A stretch of 64,000 nt of DNA from Torreya grandis. Taxonomy: Eukaryota > Streptophyta > Pinopsida > Cupressales > Taxaceae. The stretch is from assembly GCA_037957365.1 (NCBI GenBank), contig JARHVA010002684.1, forward strand, positions 558,001 to 622,000, written 5' to 3'. This document shows, in pieces, positions 35,355 to 48,402 of this stretch. A program made the position numbers and the translations under genes. The notes under the pieces were generated by a model. The model saw nothing but the letters and a program-made list of their open reading frames with translations, was not told where the DNA came from and did no database searches. Within the stretch, counting starts at the first letter, position 1; the number at the start of each line of letters is the position of its first letter.

Positions 35355-35616
35355 TGATATTTTTTACACATCCTTTGAAACAGTTACTTCAAAATTATTT
35401 TTTTATGGTTCATGAACTCTGTGATTAAAATAATACCCCAAAATAAGATGAATTATGCATATTTTGTGAATAATCTATATAAATTGTGAATAGCTAAAAG
35501 TTATGAATAGTTTGAAGTAAAGCAATAGAAAATGTATGGGATCTTCTCTATTAAATGAAGGGGATTTAATCCCATGATTGCTTAGGTACTTATGATAGCC
35601 TATAAAATATATAGCC
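35355..35616 (-). mobile_element. Continuation of element C right of D
   Basis: On the minus strand the first 40-50 bp after the target duplication (words like CTGTTTCAAAGGATGTGT) match the B sequence CTACTTCAAAAAGCCAATG just upstream of the point where D interrupts C. This confirms that D landed inside C. Beyond about 35410 I see no match to B, and the satellite starts near 35617, so C is cut off here. Confidence 0.5.
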
Positions 35617-37328
35617 AATCGAATGATATGCAAAAACAAAATTTAAATAATTTTAAATGTGTTTAAGATTCAAAAATTTGAATTTTATACATATTTTTCA
35701 TTGTGCATCACAAATTTAAATTTTGAATGATATGTAATACCAAATTTTGAATCGATTTAAATGCATTTAAGATCCAAATATTCTAACTTTATGTGTGTTT
35801 CTCATGATGCATTGTAACTTTGAAGTTTGAATGATATGTAATACTGAAGATTGAACAGTTTTGAATGTGTTAAAAATCTAAAGATTTAAACTTTTATGCA
35901 CATTTATCATGATGTATCACAAATTTGAAATCTGATTAATATATAATACCAAATGAAGCTTGAATGGTTTTGAATGTGTTTAATAACCAAAGATTCAAAC
36001 TTTATGAATATTTATCATGATGCATCATAATTTTAAAGTTTGAATGATATGTAATACTGAAGCTTAAGTAGATTTAAACTTTATGCATGTTTCTCATGAT
36101 ACATCATAACTTTAAAATTTTAATGATATGTAATACCAAATCTTAATTAGTTTTGAACATATTTAAGATTCAAAGATTTAAATTTTATGTACATTTATCA
36201 TGATGCATTATAATTTTAAAGTTTGAATAATATGTAATACAAAAGCTTAAATGGATTTAAATGTGTTTAAGATTCAAAAATTTAAATGTTGTGTATAGAA
36301 CTCTCATGATGCATCTCAATTTTAAAATTTGAATGATATGTAACATCTAACTTTAAGTATTTTTGAACATGTCTAAGATCCAATGATACAAACTTTATGC
36401 ATGTTTCTCATGATGCATTGCAAATTTAAAATTTAAATGATGTGTAATACCAAATTTTGAGTAGATTTTAATGTGTTTAATATCTAAAGATTAGAACTTT
36501 GTGCACATTTTTCATGATGCATCACAACTTTGAAATTTAAATGATATGTAATACTGAATCTTGAGTGGTTTTGAATATGTTTAAGATCCAAAGATTTAAA
36601 GTTTATTCACATTTATCATAATGCCTCATAACTTTAAAATATAAATGATATGTAATTCCAAATTTTGAGTGGTTTTGAATATTTTTAAGATCTAAATATT
36701 TTAATTTTATGCACATTTGTCATGATGCATCACAACTTTGAAGTTTGAATGATATGTAATATAAAATCTTAAGTAGTTTTGAACATGTTTATGATCCAAA
36801 GATTTGAAATTTATACATATTTTTCATGATGCATCATAAATTTAAAATTTGAATGATATGTAATACTGAAACTTAAGTGGATTCAAAATCATTTAAGATC
36901 TAAAAATTTAAACTTCATGTGCATTTCTCATGATGCATCATAACTTTTAAATTTGAACAATATTTAAGACTGAAGATTAAGTAGATTTAAAAGTGTTTAA
37001 TATCTAAAGATTTAAATTTTTATGCATATTTATCATGATGTGAATCGTCAGCAATTTTGAACATGTTTAAAATCTAAAGATTTAAATTTTATGCACATTT
37101 TTTATTATGTATCATAACTTTGAAGTTTGAAATTATATGTAATACTAAAACTTAAGTAATTTTAAACATGTTTAAGATCTAAAGATTCAAATTTTATGCA
37201 CATTAGTCATGATGCATCATAACTTTGAATTTAGAATGATATGTAATACTAAAGCTTAAACAATTTTTAAAATCTAAAGATTCAAACTTTTTATGCATTT
37301 ATCATGATGCATCATAAATTTGAAATTT
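35617..37328 (-). repeat. Satellite block 1, minority orientation
   Basis: About 16 monomers in which the + strand reads AATGATATGTAATAC followed by AAGCTTAAGTGG and GTTTAAGATC. This is the reverse complement of the main block. The end is near 37328, where AAATTTGAAATTTAA passes into sequence of the opposite orientation. Confidence 0.9.
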
Positions 37329-40300
37329 AAAATTTATATAAAATTTGAATCTTTGGATCATAAAAGCATTCAAAACTGGTCAAGCTTGGGTATTACATAT
37401 CATTTAGATTTTGAAGTTGTGATGCATATTGAAAAATATGAATAAACATTAAATTTTTGGATCTTAAACATGTTTAAAACCATTTAAATTTTAGTATTAC
37501 ATATCATTAAAATTATAAAGTTGTGATGCATAAATATAAATTCACTTAAAGTTTAAATTTTTAGATATTAAACAAATTTAAAACTACTTTAAGATTTGAT
37601 ATTACATATCTCAAATTTCAAAGGTGTGATGCATCATAAAAAATGCATATAAAGTTTGAATCATTGGATCTTAAACATGTTGAAAACTATTTAAGCTTTA
37701 ATATTACATATGATTCAAATTTTAAAGTTATGATGCATCATGAAAAATGTGCATAAAATTTGAATCTTTAGATCTTAAACATATTTAAAATTTCTTAAAT
37801 TTTAGTATTACATTTCAATCAAATATCAAAGTTGCAATGCATCATGACAAATATGTATAAAATTTAAATATTTAGAGCTTAAACACATTTAAATTAGCTA
37901 AAGATTTGATATCACATATCATTCAAAATTCAAAGTTACGATGCATCATGAGAAACATTAATAAAGTTTAAATCTTTGAATGTTAAACATGTTCAAAACC
38001 ACTCAAACTTTGGCATTACATATCATTCAAATTTCAAATTTGTAATACATCATAATAAATGTGCATAAAGTTCAAATCCTTGGATCTTAAACACATTTAA
38101 ATCTTTTCAAGTTTTAGTATTGCATATTATTTATTACGATACATCATGAAAAATATGTATAAATATTAAATCTTTGGATCTCAAATATATTTAAAACTGC
38201 TTAAGTTTTGGTATTACATATCATTCAAATTTTAAAGTTGTGATGCATCATGATAAATTCACATAAAATTTGAATCTTTAGATCTTAAAAACTTTCAAAA
38301 CTAATTAAGATTTAATATTAAATATATTTGAAATTTCAAAGCTAGAATGCATCATGAGAAATGCACATAAAATTTGAATCTTTGGACCTTAAACATGTTT
38401 AAAACTTCTTAAGATTTAGAATTATATATCATTCAAATTTTAAAGTTGCAATGCATCATGAGAAACATGCATAAAATTTAAATCTCTATATCTTAAAGAT
38501 ATTTAAAATCACTTAAGCTTTGATAATACAAATCATTTAAATTTTAAAGTTGTGATACATCATAAGAAATATGCATAAAATTTAAATTTTTATATCTCAA
38601 AGACATTTAAAATCGCTTAAGCTACAATATTACATATCTTTCAAATTTCATAGTTTTGATGCATCATGAAAACATGTATAAAGTTTAAATCTTAGGATCT
38701 TAAACATGTTAAAGACCACTTAATATTTATTATTACATATAAGTCAAATTTTAAAGTTATAATGCATGATGATAAATGTGCATAAAATTTGATTCTTTAT
38801 ATCTTAAACACATTCAAAACTGCTTAAGCTTTGATATTATATATCGTTTAAATTTAAACGTTTTAATGCATCATAAAAAATGCACATAAATTTTGAATCT
38901 TTGTGTCTTAAACATATTCAAAACTACTTAAGTTTTAGTATTTCATATAATTTAAAATTTAAAATTATGATGCATTATGAAAAACGTATATAAATTTTGA
39001 ATATTTAGGTCTTATATATGTTCAAAATCACTTAAGCTTTGCTATTGTATATCATTAAAAATTCAAAGTTATGATGTATTATGAGAAACATGAATCAAAT
39101 ATTTGAATCTCAAATATGTTTAAAACTAATTAAGCTTTAGTTTTAAAGTCATGATGCATCATGAAGAACATGCAAAAATCTCAAATTTTTGAATCTTAAA
39201 TATGTTAAAGACTGTTTAAGCTTTGGTGTTACATATCATTCAAATTTTAAAGTTACGATAGATCATAAGAATGCACATAAAGATTGAATTATCAGGTCTT
39301 AAACACTTTCAAAACTACTTAATATTTTATATTACATATCATTCAAACATTAAATTTATGATGCATCATTAAAAATATGCATAAAATTTGAATCTTTAGA
39401 TCTTAAATATGTCTAAAACTGTTTAAGCTTTGGTATTATATATCATTTAAATTTCAAAGTTGTAATGCATCATGATATATATTTATAAATTTTGAATGAA
39501 TTTTTGGGTATTAAACACATTCAAAACTACTCAAGTTTTGGTATTACATATCATCTAGATTTCAAAGTTGTGATGAATCATGAAAAATATGCATAAACTT
39601 TGAATCTTTGGATCTTCAATATGTTCAAAACTACTCAAACTTCGATATTACATATCTTTCAAATTTTAAAGTTGTGATGCATCATAAAAAATATGCACAA
39701 AGTTTAAATCTATGGATCTTAAACACATTCAAATCTACTCAAGTTTCAGTATTACATATCATTCAAATATCAAAGTTATGATGTATTATGAAAAATATGC
39801 ATAAAATTTGAATCATTGGATCTTAAACACATTCAAGACTTCTTAAACTTTGGTATTATATATATCATTCAGACTTAAAAGTTATGATGAATCATGACAA
39901 ATATGCATAAAGTTTAAATTTTTGAATCTTATATTACGTTCAAATTTTAAAGTTGTGATGCATCATGAAAAAAAATGAATAAAATTTCAATCTTTAAATC
40001 TTAAACATGTTCAAATCTACTCAAATTTTGATATTACATATCATTCAAATTTAAAAGTTGTGATGCATCATAAGAAATAAGTATAAAACTCAAATTATTG
40101 GATCTTAAACATGTTCAAAACCACTTAAGCTTTGATATTATATATCATTTAAAATTATGAAAAACTCACAAAATTTGAATCTTTAAATCTTAAAGACATT
40201 CCAACCACTTAAGCTTCAGTATTACATATCATTCAAATATTACATACCATTCAAACTTCAAAATTACAATGCATCATAAGAAATGCATATAAAATTTAAA

Positions 40301-43300
40301 TCTTTAGATCTTAAATATATTCAAAATTGGTCAAGCTTGGGTATTACATATCATTTAAATTTTAAAGTTATGATATATAATGATAAATATACATACACTT
40401 TGAATTTTTAGATCTTAAACAAGTTCAAAATCACTTAAGCTTTAATATTACATATTATTTAAATTTTAAAGTTGTGATGTATCATTAAAATGCACATAAA
40501 ATTTAAATCTTTGGATATTAAACAAGTTCAAAACCACTTTATCTTTAATATCACATATCATTTAAATTTTAAAGTTATGATGCATCATAAAAATTTTACA
40601 TAAAGTTTAAATCATTAGATTTTAAATATGTTCAAAATTTCTTAAGCTTTGGTATTACATATAATTCAAATTTTAAAGTTGTAGTGTATCATGAGTAATA
40701 TGTATAAAATTTGAATCTTTAGATCTTAAACATATTCAAAATTACTTAAGTTTCAGTATTACATGTTTAATTATCAAAATTACAATGCATAATAATAAAA
40801 ATGCATAAAATTTGAATCTTTGGATCTTAAACACATTCAAATATGTTGAAGCATCAGTATTACATATCATTCAAAATTTAAAATTATAATGCATCATGAG
40901 AAACATGTATAAAGTTCAAATCTTTAGATCTTAAACACATTTAGAACTACTCAAGCTTTGACATTAAATATCATTTAAAATTCAAAGTTGTAATGCATAA
41001 TGAGAAATGCACATAAAGTTCAAATCTTTAGATCTTAAACATATTCAAATCTACTCAAGTTTTAGTATTACATATCATTACAATTATAAAGTTATGATAG
41101 ATCATGAGAAATATACATAAAAATTGAATATTTAAATCTCAAAAATGTTAAAAATTCCTTAAACTTCAGTATTACATATCATTCAAATTTCAAAGTTATG
41201 ATGTATCATGAGAAATATGCATAAAATTTAAATGATTAGATATTAAACACTTTCAAAACTAATTAAGATTTAGTATTACATATTTTTCAAATTTCTATGT
41301 TATAATGCATCATGAAAAATATAAATAAAATTCAAATCTTTAGACCTTAAACATGTTGAAAACTTCTTAAGCTTCAGAATTACATATCATTAAAATTTTA
41401 AAGTTGTAATACATCATGAGAAACATGAATAAAGTTTGAATCTTTGGGTTTTGAAGAGCTTTAAAAAAATTTAAACTTTGATATTGCATATCATTCAAAT
41501 TTTAAAGTTGCAAGCATCATGAGAAATGTGGATAAAATTTGAATCGATGGATCTCAAAGACATTTAAAATTGCTTAAACTACGATATTACATATCATTCA
41601 AATGTTATAGTTGTGATTCATCATAAAAAATATGTATAAATTTTAAATCTTAAGATCTTAAACATGTTAAAGACCACCTAAGCTTATGTATTACATATCA
41701 ATCAAATTTTAAAATTATAATGCATAATAAAAATGTGCATAAAGTTTGATTCTTTGGATCGTAAATACATTCAAATATTTTTTAAATTTGATATTACATA
41801 TCATTAAAATTTTAAATTTTTGATGGATTTTGAAAACACACATAAAATCTATATCTTTGTATCTTAAACACATTCAAAACTGCTTAAATTTTGGTATTAC
41901 ATATAATTAAAATTTAAAAATTGTGATGCATTATGAGAAATATGCATAAAGTTTAAATATTTAGATCTTTAATATGTTCAAAATCACTATAAGCTTTGGT
42001 ATTACGTATCACTAAATTTTAAAGCTGTGATGTATCATGTGAAATATGTATAAAGTGCAAATATTTGAATCTCAAACATGTTCAAAACCATTTAAACTTT
42101 AGTATTACATATCATTCAAATTTTAAAGTTGTGATGCATCATGAGAAACATGTAAAAAATTCAAATTTTTAGATCTTAAATATGTTAAAGACTGCTTAAA
42201 TTTTGGTATTACCTATCATTCAAACTTCAAAATTACGATAAATCATGAAAAATATGCATAAATTTTAAATTATTAGATCTTAAACACATTCAAAATCATT
42301 CAATATTTGGTATTACATATCATTTAAACATTAAATTTATGATGCGTTATTATAAATGTACATAAAATTTAAATCTTTAGATCTTAAATACATTCAAAAC
42401 TATTTAATCTTTGATATTACATATCATTTAAATTTTAAAGTTGTAATGCATCATGATATACATGCATAAAGTTTAAATATTTTGGTCTTATATATATTGA
42501 AAAACATTCAATTTTTTATATAACATATCGTTAAAATTTCAAAGTTATGATATATAATGAGAAAGGTACATAAAATTTAAATATTTAGATTATAAACATG
42601 TTTAAATTTTTTCAAGCTTTAATATTATATATCATTCAAATATCAAATTTGTGATATATTATGAGAAATGTACATAAAATTTGAATCACAAGATCTTAAA
42701 TATGATCAAAACTACTTGAGATTTGGCAATATATATCATTCAAACTTTAAAGTTTCAATGCATCATGAGAAATGTGCATAAAATTTTAATCTTTAAAACT
42801 TAAATATATTTAAAACTACTCAATCTTTAGTATTACATATCATTTGAATTATAAAGTTGTGATTCATCATGAGAAATGTGTATAAAATTCAAATCATTGA
42901 ATCTTAAACATATTCAAAACCACTTAAGTTTTGATATTAATATCATTAAAATTTAAAGTTATGATGCATTATGAAAAACATGCATAAATTTTGAATCATT
43001 AAATTTTAAACACGTTCAAAATCACTTAAAATTTAATATTACATTTCAAATTTAAAATAATGATAGATCATGAAAAATGTGCATAAAATTTGAATCTATG
43101 GATCTTAAACATATATTTAAAACTACTTAAATTTTGATATTGCATGTCATTCAAACTTTAAAGTTATGATGAATCATGATAAATATGCATAAAGTTTGAA
43201 TTTTTGAATTTTGAATATATTCAAAACTATTAAAGCTTTGGTATTACGTATCATTCAAAATTTAAATTTATGATGCATCATGACAAATGTGAATAAAGTT

Positions 43301-43500
43301 CAAATCTTTAGATCTTAAACATGTTTAAAACTACTCATACTTTTGTATTACATATAATTTAAATTTTAAAATTATGATGCACCATAAAAAAATATGTATA
43401 AAATTTAAATTTTTAGATCTTAAACACGTTTAAAACTATTCAAATTTACGTATTATATATCATTCAAATTTCAATGTTACGATGAATCATAAAAAATGTA
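37329..43500 (+). repeat. Higher-order repeat, two copies of ~3 kb
   Basis: Rare monomer variants recur in the same order. GGTCAAGCTTGGGTATT is at 37378 and 40329 (2951 bp apart), CCTTAAACATGTT at 38387 and 41345 (2958), TTAAAGACCAC near 38709 and 41667 (2958), TTAAAGACTG near 39205 and 42185 (2980), and GCATCATGATAT at 39467 and 42448 (2981). A GTTATGATGAATCATG variant at 39881 and 43163 (3282) shows about three monomers gained or lost near the end. No third copy seen. Confidence 0.8.
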
Positions 43501-44875
43501 CATAATTTTTGAATATTTGAATCTTAAACACATTTAAATCCACTCAAACTTTGGTATTACATATCATTCAAATTTTAAATTTATGATGATACATCACAAA
43601 AAATATACATAAAATTTAAATCTTTCTATCTCAAACATATTAAAAACTACATAAGCTTTAGTATTACATATCATTCAAATTTAAAAGTTTTGATGCATTA
43701 TGAAAAATGTAGATAAAATTTGAATCTTTAGATCTAATCACATTTAAAATTCATTAAGCTTTAGTATTACATATCATTCAAATTTTAAAGTTGTGATTGA
43801 TCATGAGAAATACACATAAAATTTAAATATTTAGATTTAAATATGTTAAAAACTACTTAAGCTTTGGTATTACATCATTCAAACTTCAAAGTTATGAGTC
43901 ATCATAAAAAATGTTCATATAATTCAAATATTTAGATCTTAAATACATTTAAAACTACTTAAATTTCAGTATTACATATCATTCAAATTTTAAAATTGTG
44001 ATGCATTATGCAAAATATGTATAAAATTCAAATCTTTAAATCTTAAATATGTTTAAAACCACTTGAGCTTCAGTATTACATATCATTTGAATTTAAAAGT
44101 TATGATGCTTCATGAATAATGTGCATAGAGTTTGAATCTTTGGATTTCAAACACATTCAGAATCACTTTAGCTTTGGTATTATATATCATTCAAATTTTT
44201 AAAGTTGAAATGCATTATGATTAATGAGCATAAAGTTTGAATATTTAGATCTTAAATATATTTAAAAATATTTAATATTTTTTATTATATATCAATCAAA
44301 TTTCAAAGTTATGATGCATTATGAAAAATATGTATAAAGTTTAAATATTTAGATCTTTAACATGTTCAAAACTATTTAAGCTTCAATATGTACATATCAT
44401 TTAAATTTCAAAGTTATGCATCATGAGAAATGCAAATAAAATTTAAATCTTTAGATCTTAAACACATTTAAAATTGATCAAATTTTAGTATTACATATCA
44501 TTCAAATTTTAAATTTGTAATGCATTATGAAATACACATATGAAATTTAAATTTTTAGATCTTAAACAAATTCAAAATTGCTTAAACTTTATTATTTCAT
44601 ATCATTAAAATTTTAAGTTACGATGTGTCATGACAAATGTAAATAAAATTTAAATCTTTGGATCTTAAACATGTTCAAAAATATTGAAACCTCAATTTTA
44701 CATATCATTCAAAATTTAAATTTGTAATGCATGATGATAAACATGTATAAAATTTGAATCATTGGATCTTAAATATATTCAAAACTACTTAAATTTTGGT
44801 ATTACATATCATTTAAATTTAAAAGTTGTGATGCATCATGAGAAATGCATATTAATATTAAATCTTTCAATCATG
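37329..44875 (+). repeat. Satellite block 2, majority orientation
   Basis: About 72 monomers in which the + strand reads GATCTTAAACA, then ACTTAAGCTTTGG, then TATTACATATCATTC. Its first ~6 kb are a two-copy higher-order repeat. Orientation changes near 44875 within a shortened monomer. Confidence 0.9.
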
Positions 44876-46770
44876 AGTAATAATGAAGCTTATACTATTT
44901 TTAAGTATTTAAAAATCAAAGATTTAAACTTTATGCATGTTTCTCATCATGCATCAAAACTTTGAAAGTTGAGATATATAATTTCAAAGCTTAAGTTGTT
45001 TTTAACATGTTTAATATCTAAATATTCAAATTTTATATCTGTCTATCAAAATGTATCACAACTTTGAAATTTGAATGATATGTAATATGAAAGTTTAAGT
45101 AGTTTTGAATGTATTTAAGATCTAAATATTCAAACTTTATATGCATTTATCATGATGTATTGAAACTCTAAAATTTGAATGATATGTAATACCAAAATTT
45201 AAACAAATTTAAACGTGTTTAAAATCTAACATTATGCATATTTTTCATGATATATTTACAACTTTGAAATTTAAATCATATGTAATACATAAATTTAAGT
45301 GAGTTTTAAAGGTATTTGAAATCTAAAAAATTAAATTTTATGCATATTTCTCATGATAAATCATAACTTTCAAATTTGAATGATATGTAATAATAAAGCT
45401 TAAGTGATTTTAAACGTATTTAAAATCTAAATATTTGAGATTTATGCACATTTATCATAATACATGGAAATCTGAATGATATGTAATATCGAAGCTTAAG
45501 TGTTTTTAAACATGTTTCATAATGCATCTCAATTTTTAAAATTGAATGATATGTAATACTAAAATTTAAGTAATTTTAAAAGTATTTAAGATCTAACGAT
45601 TTCAATTTTATGCATATTTCTTACGATGTATCACAACTTTGAAATTTGAATGATATGTAATACATAAACTTAAGTGGTTTTGAATGTGTTTAAAATCTAA
45701 AAATTTAAACTTTAAACACATTTATCATGATTCATCATAATTTTTAAATTTAAATAATATGTAATACTAAATTTTAAGTGGTTTTCATTGAATTGAAGAT
45801 TCAATGATTCAAATTTTATATATATTTCTCATAATGCATCACAATTTTGAAATTTAAATGATATGCAATATTGAAGCTTAAATGGTTTTGAATGTATTTC
45901 AGATCTAAATATTCAAAAAAATTCACGTTTCTCTTGATATATCATAACTTTAAAATCTGAATGATATGTAATACTGAAGCTTAAGCGACTTCAAATGTAA
46001 TTTAAATACAAAAATTTAAATTTTATGTATATTTTTTATGATGCATCTCAACTTTAAAATTTAACTAATACATAGTACCGAAGATCAGTAGTTTTGAATG
46101 TGTTTTAGATCTAAATATTCAAATTTTATGCACATTTTTCATGATAAATCATAACTTTATATTTTAAATGATAAGTAATAATGTAGATTAAATAGTTTTG
46201 AACGTGTTTAAGATCTAAAGACTCAAAATTTATGCATATTTTTCATAATGCATCACAACTTTAGAGTTTGGATGATATGTACTATCAAAGTTTAAGCAAT
46301 TTTTAATGTGTTTAAGATCTTTAAATTCAAACTTTATACATGTTTCTCATAATCAATCACAACTTTAAAATTTTAATGATATGTAATACCAAAGTTTAAT
46401 TAGTTTTAAACGTATTTAAGATTCAAATACTCAATTTTTATGCATGTTTTTCATAATGTATCATAAATTTTAAATTTGAATGATATGTAATATCAAAATT
46501 TAAGTGGTTTTGAATATGTTTAATATCCAAAAATTAGATCTTTATACATATTTTTTATAATGCATTGTAACTTTGAAAATGTAATGATATATAATACTAA
46601 AATTTAAGTAGTTTTAAATCTGTTGAAGATCTAAAAATTTAAAATTTATGTACATTTATTATAATGCATTACAACTTTTAAATTTGTATGATATATAATA
46701 TTGAAATTTAAGCGCTTTCAAACATGTTAATGATTTAAATATTTTAACTTCATGCACATTTTAAACTTTA
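44876..46770 (-). repeat. Satellite block 3, minority orientation
   Basis: About 18 monomers in the orientation of block 1. It starts with GAGTAATAATGAAGCTTA and ends near 46770, where CTTCATGCACAT passes into TTTAAAAGTTGCGATGCATC. Confidence 0.9.
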
Positions 46771-48364
46771 AATTTAAAAGTTGCGATGCATCAAGAGAAA
46801 TATGAAAAAAAATTAAATTTTTGGATATTAAACACATTCAAAACCTTTTAATCTTCAGTATTACATATAATTCAAACTTTAAAGTTATTATGTATCATAT
46901 AAAAAATGCATAAAATTTGAATATTTATATCTTAAACATGATTAATCTTTGATATTACGTATCATTTAAATTTTAAAATTCTGATGCATTATGAGAAATG
47001 AAAATAAAATTTGAATCTTTAGATCTTAAAAATGCTCAAATTTATATTAGTTTCTATATTACATATCATTTAAATTTCAAAGTTGAGATACATCATGAGA
47101 AACACACATAAAGTTTAAATCTTTGAATCTTAAACATTATCAAAAGCACTTAAACTTTGGTATTATATATCATTCAAATTTTAAACTTATAAGCATTATG
47201 ATAAATACACAAATTTTGAATCTTTAGATCTTAAACATGTTTAAAATCTCTTGAATTTTAGTATTACATATTATTCAAATTTTAAATTTGTGATGCATTA
47301 TGAAAAATATATATAAAAATCAAATCATTAGATCTTAAACATACATTCAAAATCACTTAAGCTTCCATATTACATATCATTCAAACTTCAAAATTGTAAT
47401 CTATAATTAAAAATATACATAAAATTTGAATATTTAGATATTAAACATGTTCAAAACTTTTTAAGCTTTGATATTATATCATTCAAATTTTAAAGTTGTG
47501 ATGTATCATAATAAATATTCATAAAGTTTAAATTTTTAGATATTAATCATTTAAGATTCAAATTTCAAAGTTATGATGCATCATAAAAAATTCACATAAA
47601 ATTTAAATCTTTAGATCTTAAACATATTAAAAACCACTTAAGCTTCAATATTATATATTATTCAAATTTTAAAGTTACAATACATTATGAAAAATGTGTA
47701 TAAATTTTAAATCTTTAGATCTTAAACACATTTAAAATTACTTAAAATTTAGTATTACATATCATTTAAATATTAAATTTTTGATTTATCGTGAGAAATA
47801 TGCATAAAATTTAAATATTTAAATCTTAAATATCTTTAAAACTACATATATTTTAGTATTACATATCATTCAAATTTAAAAGTTATATGTATCATAATAA
47901 ATGTGCAAAAAAATTGAATATTTGGATATTAAACTTGATCAAAACCTCTTAAGCTTCATTAGTATATATAATCAAACTTAAAATTTGTGAGACATTTAAA
48001 ACTACTTAAAATTTAGTATTACATATCATTCAAATTTTAAAATTATGATGCATTATGACAAATATCTATAAAATTTGAATAATTATATTTTAAAAATATT
48101 AAAAATTACTTAGCTTCAATATTATATATCATTCAAATTTCAAAGTTGTGATGCATCTTGAGAAATACACATAACATTCAAATCTTTTGATCTTAAACAC
48201 ATTTAAAACCATTTAAGCTTAGGTGTTACATGTTAATCAAATTTAAAAGTTGAGATACATCATGAAAAACTTGCTAAAAATTTAAATTTTTAGATTTTAA
48301 ACACGTTAAGAACCAATTAAGCTTTGATATTACATTATTTAAATTTTAAATTTATGATGCATTA

Positions 48365-48402
<38 letters not shown>

